NCBI GenBank assembly: GCA_033762255.1
Contig: JANRLT010000029.1
Coordinates: 124,001-188,000, forward strand
DNA: 64,000 bases
Source: Pirellulales bacterium
GTDB taxonomy: Bacteria > Planctomycetota > Planctomycetia > Pirellulales > JALHPA01
Reading direction: 5' to 3'
Below the pieces are notes generated by a model. The model saw nothing but the letters and a program-made list of their open reading frames with translations. It had not been told where the DNA came from and made no database searches. Positions 27,100-35,663 of this stretch are shown piece by piece. Both the position numbers and the translations under genes were made by a program. The stretch's first letter is position 1. Each line of letters starts with the position of its first letter.

Positions 27100-27267
27100 T
27101 TAAATCTCATGCATTTCGGTGTGGTTAATAATTATTCGCACAAAATAATAGCCAAAAAATGGCAACGCCAGACCAACAGTCAACACGCTAAGCACAAACC
27201 AGATTAACGTTTGCGCCACGATGCTCCAAATATTAATCGTACAGACAAAACGGTAACGCTTGTTCAT
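27100..27267 (-). CDS. Small membrane protein, DUF6693-like
   Basis: A 55-residue protein read on the reverse strand from ATG 27267. It begins MNKRYRFVCTINIWSIV, followed by a single long hydrophobic stretch (LIWFVLSVLTVGLALPFFGYYF) and ends VRIIINHTEMHEI. The pattern of SIVAQ, then a glycine-proline-broken membrane helix ending ALPFFxYYFxRxIIN(H/T)T, is that of short DUF6693-type membrane proteins. Function unknown. It stands alone in a long gap. Confidence 0.6.
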   Translation of the reverse strand: MNKRYRFVCTINIWSIVAQTLIWFVLSVLTVGLALPFFGYYFVRIIINHTEMHEI

Positions 27268-27674
27268 GGGAGACCAGGGGAGGATGGAGAAATGGAGTTT
27301 GGGGATTGGTTTTTGGTTACTGATATTTGGTTAATTAATGGTATTCCGTGGTAACTACGGCGGAGGTCGTACAACCCCCGAATGGAGGTCCGCAAAAGTT
27401 CGACTATTCCAAATCACCTCGCTTGATTGACGAATTCTGTGCGGGCATTCTGAATTCATCAGTCATACTTCAAACTTTGATTTAGGTTCAACCACCGCCA
27501 CTCGCTCCGCGGATAACTCTTTCTCTTTTCGCCAGTACACGCAAAATCTTGCCCAAAACTTGCCCCGGACTATCGCTTCTCTTTTGCCGCAGGCCGGCAA
27601 AAACGCTAAAATACCAGCGTAGGGTGGATGGCCGCAATAACACCAAAATACAACCATTTAATTAAAAATTCTCC
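27268..27674. other. Intergenic stretch without a gene
   Basis: About 400 bases between the small membrane gene and the exonuclease gene. AT-rich; nothing recognised. Confidence 0.5.
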
Positions 27675-28490
27675 ATGGCCGCTCCCGCGATTCGGTATCT
27701 GGCGTTTGATGTCGAAAGTGTCGCCGACGGCGCGCTGGTCAGCCGCCTGCGCTATCCCGGCGAAAAACTTTCTCCTTCCGAAGCGATCCAAAAGTACCGC
27801 GCGGAACTGCTGGCCAAATTTGACAGCGATTTTATTCCCCACACCTTTCAAATCCCCCTGTGTATCGCCATTGCCAAAATCTACGCCGATTTCTCCTTGT
27901 GCGATTTGGTCGTGCTGGACGAACCCCACTACCGCCCCCATGTCCAAACCGAGCATTTTTGGCGCGGCTGGGAAAAATACAAACAACCCACGCTGGTCAC
28001 GTTTAATGGGCGGGGCTTTGACGTGCCGCTGTTAGAACTGGCGGCGTTTCGTTATGGCATTTCACTGCCTATCTGGTTTGGCGGAGTGAAAAGTTTTGAA
28101 CAGCCGCGCAATCGCTATAACAACCAGGCGCATTTGGATTTGCAAGAAGTCCTGACAAACTACGGCAGCGCTAAATTTAACGGCGGCCTGAACCTGGCGG
28201 CCAATATCCTGGGCAAGCCGGGAAAAATGGACGTACAGGGAGATATGGTGCAGGATCTTTATCAAGCGGGCAAATTGGCCGAGATAGCCGGATATTGCCG
28301 TTGCGACGTGCTGGATACGTATTTTGTGTTCTTGCGGACACGGGTGCTAGTGGGGGAAATTAGCCTGACCCAGGAGCAGCGATTGGTCCAGGACGCCCAG
28401 GCGTGGCTGGAAGAGCGTCAAGAGGCGCAGCCAGCGTATCGGCGCTATTTACAAAATTGGGGAGATTGGCCGAATCCTTGGGCGAAGTAG
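27675..28490 (+). CDS. PolB-like 3'-5' exonuclease (DEDDy)
   Basis: 271 residues, cytoplasmic, of the predicted DNA-polymerase-B-like exonuclease family (PF10108). Exo I is AFDVES (D12, E14), Exo II is TFNGRGFDVPLLE, and Exo III is YCRCDVLDTYFVFLR with the D and Y of the DEDDy class. A conserved HLDLQEVLTNYG segment lies between them. The protein is a stand-alone exonuclease with no polymerase domain; a role in DNA repair is inferred. Start at ATG 27675 gives the usual short lead to Exo I. Confidence 0.85.
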   Translation: MAAPAIRYLAFDVESVADGALVSRLRYPGEKLSPSEAIQKYRAELLAKFDSDFIPHTFQIPLCIAIAKIYADFSLCDLVVLDEPHYRPHVQTEHFWRGWEKYKQPTLVTFNGRGFDVPLLELAAFRYGISLPIWFGGVKSFEQPRNRYNNQAHLDLQEVLTNYGSAKFNGGLNLAANILGKPGKMDVQGDMVQDLYQAGKLAEIAGYCRCDVLDTYFVFLRTRVLVGEISLTQEQRLVQDAQAWLEERQEAQPAYRRYLQNWGDWPNPWAK

Positions 28491-28701
28491 CGGAGCAGTG
28501 TTTAATTGATCTTGGTTAAAAGTAGGTTGGGACCAGCCGTCAAATTCTTACTTTAAAATTGTATAACACTTATCGGCCTTGCTTAACACTTATGGGTTTT
28601 GTCCCAGCATGGGAAAACCTTATCTGGTGGGACAGCGCTGGCAATCCACCACAAAAATTGATACCCCTTTGGCTGGTTGTCCATACCCTACATTTTACGC
28701 G

Positions 28702-29724
28702 CTAGGGCCGTCGGGGACGGAATTCATCAGCCAGGGTAGGCCCGCTAAAGCCCGCTTCAAACGCGTGCAGGCCAAAGCGTTCGCTCAGTTCCCGGCAGAC
28801 CTGGACGCCGCGGACGCTATTCCCTTTTTCGTCAAGCGGTGGCGAAAATACGCCAATCCCAAATTTGCCCGGGACGACCGCCACAATCCCGCCCCCTACG
28901 CCGCTTTTGGCGGGAAGGCCCACGCGAAACGCCCATTCCCCCGCGTAATCATACATGCCGCACGAGAGCATGATACTGAGGACATCCTTGACATATTCGG
29001 CGGGGAGGGCACGCTCGCCGGTGACGGGGTTAACGCCCCCATTGGCCAAGGTGGCCCCCATGACGGCCAGATCATGGCAGGTGACCAGCAGGGAACATTG
29101 CTGAAAGTACAGTTCCAACGTTTCCTCCACCCGGTCGCGAATCATCCCAAAGTTGAGCATGAGATGGGCGATGGCGCGGTTGCGATGTCCGGTGGTCCGT
29201 TCGGACATAAAAATGGAGTTGTCCACATAAACTTGGCGGCCAAAGTACCGGCCGAACATGGCCAGCATGCGCGAGATCCGTTCGGAATAATCGACCCCCT
29301 CGATTAAATCGGCGGTGGCAATGGCGCCGGCATTCACCAGGGGATTAAACGGGCGGTTGGTGGCCTCGTCCAGGACGATGGAGTTAAAAGCTTCGCCGGT
29401 GGGTTCGACGTTGACCTTGGACAGGACGTGTTCACGCCCATGATCCTGCAGTGCCAGGCCGAACATAAACGGCTTGGAGACGGACTGCAGGCTAAACAGT
29501 TGTTGGCAATCGCCGGTCTCCACGCATTGGCCGTCGCAACTGACGACACTCACGCCAAACCATTCGGGTTGGGCCTTGGCCAATTCGGGAATATAGTCCG
29601 CCACCTTGCCGGTGCTAACGGGCTGATATTTGGCGTGCAGCCGGGCCAGGGTCTCGCGAAAGGGAGCGGCCGCCGATTTCATTTTGGAAACCAGCGAATC
29701 CAGATAATTGACGTCTGTGGACAA
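28702..29724 (-). CDS. glsA: Glutaminase A
   Basis: 340 residues, a serine-dependent beta-lactamase-like glutaminase that hydrolyses glutamine to glutamate and ammonia. The catalytic SxxK is S81-V-S-K84 in FSLQSVSKPF. GKVADYIPELA, FNPLVNAGAI, SGMYDYAGEW-type CGMYDYAGEWAF and KSGVGGGI are all family landmarks. It is the last gene of a three-gene reverse-strand unit: 56 bases behind the MinD/ParA-like ATPase, which itself follows an FHA protein by 43 bases. This context suggests regulation by phosphorylation (inference). Confidence 0.9.
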   Translation of the reverse strand: MSTDVNYLDSLVSKMKSAAAPFRETLARLHAKYQPVSTGKVADYIPELAKAQPEWFGVSVVSCDGQCVETGDCQQLFSLQSVSKPFMFGLALQDHGREHVLSKVNVEPTGEAFNSIVLDEATNRPFNPLVNAGAIATADLIEGVDYSERISRMLAMFGRYFGRQVYVDNSIFMSERTTGHRNRAIAHLMLNFGMIRDRVEETLELYFQQCSLLVTCHDLAVMGATLANGGVNPVTGERALPAEYVKDVLSIMLSCGMYDYAGEWAFRVGLPAKSGVGGGIVAVVPGKFGIGVFSPPLDEKGNSVRGVQVCRELSERFGLHAFEAGFSGPTLADEFRPRRP

Positions 29725-29780
29725 TGGGGGGGACCTCCCGGCTATCCGAAAAAATCAACGATAAAACCGCGGCGAAAGGA

Positions 29781-30575
29781 TTACTCCGCCAGGCGCGCGG
29801 CGATGCGCCGCAATTCGAGGGAAAAGGGATGGTTGGGATAAACCGTGGTAAAGATGCCGCTACTGGCCAGACTGGCCATCTCCGTATTGAGCGGCAGCAT
29901 CCCGATGACCGGAGCGCGGTAGGTGGACTCGATTTGCGTTTTGAGGGCATCGCGGTCCAGTCCCTGCGGGACTTTGTTGATGATCAGCAGGATTTCCCGC
30001 ACTTCCAGCCGATGGGCTAGTTCCACGGTGACGGCCGTCCCCTGAAAATCCTGATTGTCCGGCCGCATGATCAGCAAGAATTTGTCGCTGATGGCGATGG
30101 ATAGCAGCGTTTCCTCGTTGACGCCCGGATGCGTGTCGATGAACAAATAATCCAATTCCAGTTCCGTCACCAGTTGCTGGATGCCGTCGTTGAGCTTGCC
30201 CACGTCGTACCCTTCGCGCAACACGCGGGCGATTTCGCCCGAGCGCACACTAGAGGGGATGAGGTAAATCTTGGCCCGGGGGGAAAGTTCGGCACCGGGC
30301 GGGACCGCCACGGCCGTCACGTCGTAGGCCGCTTCCTGGATGCGGCATTTGCCCCACAAAAAGTCGTTGAGCGCAAAGCGTATTTTATCCGCGGATAAGC
30401 CAAAGATGACATGAATTCCCGGCGATTGAATATCGGTGTCGATGATCCCCACGCGTTTGCCGGTCTGCGCGATCAGGGCCGCCAGATTAGCCGTGGTGTT
30501 GGATTTGCCGGTGCCGCCGCGAAAAGAATGAATAGCCACAACTACTGACACAATATATCCTTCAAGAAATGACAC
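29781..30575 (-). CDS. MinD/ParA-family ATPase with Arg in the deviant Walker A signature
   Basis: 264 residues. The P-loop reads FRGGTGKSNTT (about 18-28). In ParA/MinD proteins the deviant Walker A is normally KGGxGKT; here the signature lysine position is arginine (R19) while the phosphate-binding lysine is kept. GIIDTDIQSPGIH is the A' motif and YLFIDTHPGVNEETL is the Walker B region. ParA-like proteins are dimerising ATP switches acting at the membrane or nucleoid. It sits between FHA and glutaminase genes in one transcription unit, not with parB or septum genes, so a partitioning role is unlikely. Confidence 0.8.
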   Translation of the reverse strand: MSFLEGYIVSVVVAIHSFRGGTGKSNTTANLAALIAQTGKRVGIIDTDIQSPGIHVIFGLSADKIRFALNDFLWGKCRIQEAAYDVTAVAVPPGAELSPRAKIYLIPSSVRSGEIARVLREGYDVGKLNDGIQQLVTELELDYLFIDTHPGVNEETLLSIAISDKFLLIMRPDNQDFQGTAVTVELAHRLEVREILLIINKVPQGLDRDALKTQIESTYRAPVIGMLPLNTEMASLASSGIFTTVYPNHPFSLELRRIAARLAE

Positions 30576-30618
30576 CCAACATCAAAAACCATAAACAAAC
30601 CACCGGCGTTGGAATTAA

Positions 30619-31107
30619 CTAGCTCCAGGTGTCTTCCATGATCCGCTTGCCCCGCAAGGCGTTGGCCGCTTGCTTTAATTGCAAAAAGTAGTCACCCTGT
30701 GCGATTTGTTCCACTTCCCGCGAGACTTGCGCGGCGTCCAACTGCAACGCCGGCACCACCACCGGATCAAAGGTGATCGTGCTATGATTATTCTCCGCGG
30801 AATCGCAAGTCATGAATCGCAACGAACAGCCATGCGGGCCCAGCCGAAAAACCACCCCGTCATGCAAATCATATTCATCCACGGCAACACCCTTGATCAT
30901 CAACCGTTGCCGACTGATCGATGACACCCGCCAACCCAGCGAATCATGCGTGAGATGCGCGTGGGCCCGCGAGACATACGGATCGGCAATCACCACGTCG
31001 TTATCCTCGGCCCGACCAAGGGTGATGGATTCGCGATCGGTAAACTGCCAAGTTTGCAAGGGACGCGTTTGGTCCGAATCCAAGAGTTGTAACTGAATAT
31101 TTAGCAC
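30619..31107 (-). CDS. FHA-domain protein
   Basis: 162 residues. The FHA domain covers about residues 8-100: LGRAEDNDVVI (G31, R32), YVSRAHAHL (S46, R47, H49), the residues that contact phosphothreonine in the family. A short helical tail of about 45 residues follows (QVSREVEQIAQGDYFLQLKQAANALRG-type). No kinase or membrane segment. It is the first gene of a unit with a MinD/ParA-like ATPase and glutaminase. In actinobacteria, FHA proteins (GarA, OdhI) control glutamate metabolism, so an analogous role is worth testing. Confidence 0.85.
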   Translation of the reverse strand: MLNIQLQLLDSDQTRPLQTWQFTDRESITLGRAEDNDVVIADPYVSRAHAHLTHDSLGWRVSSISRQRLMIKGVAVDEYDLHDGVVFRLGPHGCSLRFMTCDSAENNHSTITFDPVVVPALQLDAAQVSREVEQIAQGDYFLQLKQAANALRGKRIMEDTWS

Positions 31108-31488
31108 GCCAAGCTCCGCCTAAGTTTGGCAAGAATAAGCCACACAAAAGAACTTCACTATAAACGCATATTCCATGCCGAGACCTGGAAGAGTAGGTTA
31201 TTTGCGTAATTTGACCCGAAAAACATCTATTTCTTGCTAGCAACGCAGGCATTTATTGCTTATTTATTGTGCTGATAGCATTAACTAGTAAAACTCTGGG
31301 CATTCTCCGCTGCCAGAATTTACCTAATCCAAAAAGTCCATTTCTTCCTCAAGATCGCTAGTTGGGCGTTCGATATTAATGCGCAAGTGCAAAATCCCGT
31401 CATGATTCTTGCGCGACTTATCCGCCTGCAATCGTGCCGCTAGCAAAACTGGTTCTGGCGCGGACTGGCCCCCGGGAGATTGCCTGAT

Positions 31489-32982
31489 ATGGCAGCCTTG
31501 CGACCCCGAATTCGACCCAAACTGCGCGGTTCCGCCACGCCCCAGCCCGGGCTTGTGTTGGATGCCGGAAAGAGTCCCGCTCCAGTCCCCTCCGCCACAG
31601 CGCTGGATGAATTCACGGGGCTATTGCCGGAGGAGACCTTTCCTCCTGTCTTGGCCACGATCCCTTGTGTCCTGCGACAGATTTTTGACCCATCAGCGGA
31701 AATCCTTCCCCTAAAAAATAACCAGGAAGTCACCGCGCGGTCCAACCGGGAAGATTTTCCCGCGCTTGCCGTTACCATGTCCTCCTCTTCGACCGACATC
31801 CTCCACGACCAGCTTCCCATGGTCGCCGCCACGGATCAACCCGACTCTTCAAACGGTGCGGTCCGGTTGGCCAAGCTATTAGGTCCCTTGACCGCCGCAG
31901 CGATTACCGCGGAAACGAGCGCGCACGTCGACCCTAGTGAACAGCCTTCGCCCTCTGTGGATCCCACGCCATTCACGGGAAAATATTGGCCCCGGCGCGT
32001 ATTGGCCTCGCGCTGGCTATGGACAACTTGTGCCATGGTATTGTGCCTGGGGCTAACCAGCTTGGCTCTCAAGTATCGGTTTCAACCTCGAACAGGGGGG
32101 GGAACGGTGTTACCCGCCGAACCGGTCAATACAGCGGTCAAGCCGCAAGCTCCCGCGGCGCAAGTCCCCCGCACAGCCGCGCGGCTCAATTCTTGTTTTG
32201 TTCCTCAAACGGAAACCAGCCCCCCCACCGCTGGTCTGTTTCCCGCGCATTCGCTTCCTTTAGCCAAAGATTCCGCGGTTAACACCCCTGCCACACCTTC
32301 ACCAGGACCGGCGTTAATACCCCCAGGCGCAACCGGGACGAACTCCGGTGTTAACCCTATTCCCGCAACGACGCCCCCAGCGGACGCGGCCATCCCTGCC
32401 CTGGATCAGGTGCCACACTTTGAGGCTAAAGTACCCGATCGATTTCGCACCGCCCAGGTCGAGCCATCTTCCGTTCCGTCGTCTTCAGAAACAAGCGGCG
32501 ACGTGGCAAATGTTTCCCCTGCGGCCAATTCAGCCCCTGTGAATTTTCCGGCAATCAATTCCCCAGCAATGAATTCCCCCGTAGAAGCCACTCAGCCGCT
32601 GATGGCAATTTCGCCGCAAGCCAACATGGTTGTGAATCCTCATTTTCAACCAGCTACCCCGGCAAACGGCATGGCGGCCAATAACACGGCACAAGTTCCA
32701 GCGACCATTGGCCAGGGTCAAATGATTGTTCCACCGTATCAACCCTCTGGTAGTCTCCCTGCGGATTTTGCCTCCCGGCCAATCACGCCCCCTGGCGTCA
32801 ACAATGTGACGGGGGGGCCGCTGCCATTTCCTCCGGCAACCAGTCAATTCCCTCCATTCCAACCGCCGTTAGAACCAGTTTCAACAGGCCCCGCGCCGAT
32901 TTATTCCGCTTCGGGACAAAATCTGTCCGCGGGCGAACCCCGGTTGGATGGAACCATCAACGCCCTACCGATCCGTCGATAA
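31489..32982 (+). CDS. Pro/Ala-rich single-pass membrane protein, first gene of a three-gene operon
   Basis: About 497 residues from ATG 31489 (a TTG at 31480 is also in frame). The cytoplasmic-side portion (about 1-170) is polar and Pro-rich. One transmembrane helix (LWTTCAMVLCLGLTSLAL) lies near residue 185. The outer 290 residues are low-complexity, rich in Pro, Ala, Asn, Thr and Gln, with short repeats of the NSPAMNSP kind. There is no recognised domain. It ends 2 bases before the next gene and is very likely co-translated. An envelope tether or scaffold for its two ATPase partners is an inference. Confidence 0.6.
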   Translation: MAALRPRIRPKLRGSATPQPGLVLDAGKSPAPVPSATALDEFTGLLPEETFPPVLATIPCVLRQIFDPSAEILPLKNNQEVTARSNREDFPALAVTMSSSSTDILHDQLPMVAATDQPDSSNGAVRLAKLLGPLTAAAITAETSAHVDPSEQPSPSVDPTPFTGKYWPRRVLASRWLWTTCAMVLCLGLTSLALKYRFQPRTGGGTVLPAEPVNTAVKPQAPAAQVPRTAARLNSCFVPQTETSPPTAGLFPAHSLPLAKDSAVNTPATPSPGPALIPPGATGTNSGVNPIPATTPPADAAIPALDQVPHFEAKVPDRFRTAQVEPSSVPSSSETSGDVANVSPAANSAPVNFPAINSPAMNSPVEATQPLMAISPQANMVVNPHFQPATPANGMAANNTAQVPATIGQGQMIVPPYQPSGSLPADFASRPITPPGVNNVTGGPLPFPPATSQFPPFQPPLEPVSTGPAPIYSASGQNLSAGEPRLDGTINALPIRR

Positions 32983-32984
32983 TC

Positions 32985-34454
32985 ATGAGCCAATTGGACC
33001 AAGCGTTTATTAAAGCGTTTTCCACCGGATCGGGACGGCTTACGTCCGCGCCTCAGGAAACTTTGGCAGCCGAGGCGGCGCAAACCCCGGCCGCTGATCC
33101 TATCCTTCAGCCCACAGCGCGTTTTATGCAACAGTACGCCGGTGTGATCGAAGTGACAAGTCAAGGCCCGCAAAGCTATGAACCTGTTTTCGCAGCGCAG
33201 GTATCCCCGAACGCGGGAACATCTGCGGCGGTCTCCGCAAGCTCCAGCCAATTGCCCGGCACCTCCGCAAAACAGCAATCCCTTCCCCGTCCCCATGCCA
33301 AGTTTTCGCCCGGAACTGTCCCGGCGACAACCAGTGCCACAGTCACGCCCATCTCGGCCCGGCAAATCTCGCTTCCCGCCGCGTCCGGGGATACACGGCG
33401 TTCCTTACCCGCGACGGCAAAACCCGCGCCTCCGGTGGAACGGCATTGGCATCGCCATGACTCACACCAAATTGGCGGTGAAGCTCAAGGTATCTCCCCC
33501 CGCGGCGAGGGGACGCCGCTGATTGTGGAGGAAGCCACCCCCCCGACCTTGATTGCTGGCGCGTTGCCCCGCGCAACTCCCCCGGTGGAAGCCGAACCCA
33601 CGGCGCGTCCCCTGCCCCAGCCCAGCCCTCCGGCGGATTTTGAGCCGATCGCGGGACGCATCACCGCGGGTAACCGGCCGTCGCTGGTGGAAAGCCACAT
33701 TCCCCCCCAAACCACGGTCGAAACTCCGTTTCGCGCCGCGTACGAGGTCGAACAATTTGCCTGGCTTCCCGTTATCGAAAACTTATGTCGCGACCAAAGC
33801 GCTGGCCTTGCCCAGGTGGTCCGCGAACTGGCCACCGAGTCCGCCCGGGGAAAGCAGGTCTTTGCCCTGACTAGCGTGCAGCGGGGCGAGGGTCGCACCA
33901 CCATGACTCAGTGCCTGGCACGCAGCGCCGCCCTGCAAGGACTGCGCACATGCGTGGTCGATTTTGACACCGACAAACCCCGCCTGGCCGAGCAGCTAGG
34001 CGTGGCGCTGGACGCCGGCTGGGAAAGCCTGATCGAAAGTCCCCGCCCCCTGGCGGAATTGTTGATTGAATCATTGCAAGATCGCTTGAGCGCGTTGTTG
34101 CTAAAGGGGGTGTTGCCGCCGGAACAGTGGCCCGCCCAGGCGTCGCTGTGTCAAACGTGGTTTAACCAATTGCGGCGGGAATTTGATGTGATCCTGGTCG
34201 ATACCGCGCCGGTTGGATTACCACAGGAACAAATCCCGGGAGAAGTGGGAACGGGCGCGCGCGATCAATTGTTGGCGGGCCTGGAAGTGGCCGATGGTCC
34301 GATTGACCGTTGGATCGTGGTGCGGGATGTCAGCCAAACCAGCCTGCCCGAACTGGCCCGCTGGCAGCGGAGGATGCATGCCTTGCATTTGCCGCTATTG
34401 GGCATCTTGGAAAACCGCGCCGAAGCGCGTCTGACCACCGCGGCCAGTGGTTAA
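32985..34454 (+). CDS. CpsD/tyrosine-autokinase-like ATPase with altered P-loop
   Basis: 489 residues. Residues 1-250 are disordered, Pro/Ala-rich. The C-terminal 220 residues resemble the BY-kinase domain of CpsD/Wzc and exosortase-associated autokinases: VFALTSVQRGEGRTTMTQCLA (P-loop near residue 300), CVVDFDTDKPRLAEQLG (A' motif) and FDVILVDTAPVG (Walker B). The invariant Walker A lysine of GEGK(S/T)T is arginine here, and there is no C-terminal tyrosine cluster, so kinase activity is doubtful. It lies 2 bases after the membrane protein gene and about 60 bases before the ExeA-type ATPase. A role in polysaccharide or envelope assembly is inferred. Confidence 0.7.
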   Translation: MSQLDQAFIKAFSTGSGRLTSAPQETLAAEAAQTPAADPILQPTARFMQQYAGVIEVTSQGPQSYEPVFAAQVSPNAGTSAAVSASSSQLPGTSAKQQSLPRPHAKFSPGTVPATTSATVTPISARQISLPAASGDTRRSLPATAKPAPPVERHWHRHDSHQIGGEAQGISPRGEGTPLIVEEATPPTLIAGALPRATPPVEAEPTARPLPQPSPPADFEPIAGRITAGNRPSLVESHIPPQTTVETPFRAAYEVEQFAWLPVIENLCRDQSAGLAQVVRELATESARGKQVFALTSVQRGEGRTTMTQCLARSAALQGLRTCVVDFDTDKPRLAEQLGVALDAGWESLIESPRPLAELLIESLQDRLSALLLKGVLPPEQWPAQASLCQTWFNQLRREFDVILVDTAPVGLPQEQIPGEVGTGARDQLLAGLEVADGPIDRWIVVRDVSQTSLPELARWQRRMHALHLPLLGILENRAEARLTTAASG

Positions 34455-34513
34455 GTTCAGCGGCGGATAGAGTCAAACGACGGCGGGGCGATTTTTTGCG
34501 GTCAGGGATGCTT

Positions 34514-35332
34514 ATGTATGAAAATTATTGGGAACTCACGTGCCAGCCCTTTGCCGAACGGAACGGGTTGGACCTGTATTTTCCCGCCGAATCCCACCAG
34601 GGAGCGTTGCTCAAACTGCGTTATGCCATCCAACAAGGGGCGGGAGGGACGGCGTTGGTCGGTCCCCCGGGCGTTGGCAAAAGCCTGTTAATCGAGCTAC
34701 TCAAAGCGCATTTAGAGGCGGATAACCAGCCGGTCGCACAAGTGAGCTTTCCCCTGCTGCCCGCCGCCGACTTATTAGCGTATCTGGCGGAGGAATTGAG
34801 CGGGACGCGGTTTTTACAGACGCCCGGCCCCCGCGCTAGTTTGCGCCGGATCGAGGATGCCGTTGGGCGCTATGCCGCTTTGCGGCAACGTCCACTGTTG
34901 ATTTTTGATGAAGCCCAACTGCTGCATGACGCCGAGCTGCTGGACATGCTGCCGCTGTTATTAAATCTGCTTCCCGGCGCCAGCGGTTATCCCGTGGCGC
35001 TGTTATTTGTGGGTGAGGGACAACTGCTACGAACGATATCCCGCAATGCGACATTGAACAGTCGCGTTTCGGTGCGTTGTCAGTTGCGGGCCTTGACGCA
35101 ATCAGAGACGGAGCAATACGTTGGCCAACGACTGCAAGCGGCGGGATGTCCGCGGCAAATTTTTACCCGCGCGGCCTGGCCGATACTGTGGCAATTGAGT
35201 GGCGGCATTCCCCGCCGGATCAATCGGCTCTGCGACTTGGCGCTGCTGATTGGCTATGCGGAAAGCCATGACCAGATCACGCCCGAATTGCTGGACAATG
35301 TCCAAGCGGAACTACTCCCCCTGGCGGCTTAA
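34514..35332 (+). CDS. ExeA-type AAA ATPase
   Basis: 272 residues from ATG 34514, which gives MYENYWELTCQPFAE, the usual MYxxxxGLxxxPF start of the ExeA/GspA family; ATG 34508 is also possible. Walker A is ALVGPPGVGKS, Walker B is LLIFDEAQLL, and the C-terminal domain has LSGGIPRRINRLCDLAL, the family's sensor 2 region. Relatives accompany type II secretion and, in exosortase systems, the tyrosine autokinase gene. No peptidoglycan-binding domain is fused. Being third in an operon with a CpsD-like protein supports an envelope-biogenesis role. Confidence 0.8.
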   Translation: MYENYWELTCQPFAERNGLDLYFPAESHQGALLKLRYAIQQGAGGTALVGPPGVGKSLLIELLKAHLEADNQPVAQVSFPLLPAADLLAYLAEELSGTRFLQTPGPRASLRRIEDAVGRYAALRQRPLLIFDEAQLLHDAELLDMLPLLLNLLPGASGYPVALLFVGEGQLLRTISRNATLNSRVSVRCQLRALTQSETEQYVGQRLQAAGCPRQIFTRAAWPILWQLSGGIPRRINRLCDLALLIGYAESHDQITPELLDNVQAELLPLAA

Positions 35333-35368
35333 ACAGTCTGATCCGCCTCACTCCCGATTCACCGTCGT

Positions 35369-35414
35369 GGCGAGTTCTACTCGCCGCTCTCCGTCGTGGC
35401 GAGTTTTACTCGCC
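35369..35414 (+). repeat. Two tandem short hairpins
   Basis: Two copies of a 29-base unit, each with the perfect 7-bp palindrome ggcgagt/actcgcc and a 3-base loop (35369-35385 and 35398-35414). They lie just after the ExeA-type gene; no T-run follows, so termination is uncertain. The rest of the gap up to 35663 holds nothing recognised. Confidence 0.75.
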
Positions 35415-35663
35415 TCTCTGGTTTTTGGATGCTGGTTTTTGGTTCGATTTTTGGGCTAAAGCATCGCCACGCAGTCCAGCTTTCCAGGCTGGTTGGGGAC
35501 GGATCGCGACATAGATTCCCCAGACACGCCGCCAACAATACGGCCATCAACGGGGCAAGGCAAGCGTAACCAAGCAGAAGATCTAGCTAATTTAGCAACC
35601 ACGGCCCTCAAACAACCACCCCGCCGTAGCTTGTACCATCGATTCTTCGTGAATCAATTGCAC

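Noticed and set aside
26927-27103. 58-residue basic forward frame
   Set aside because: It overlaps the end of the better supported reverse-strand membrane protein and its Arg-rich tail comes from cgtcg-type repeats.
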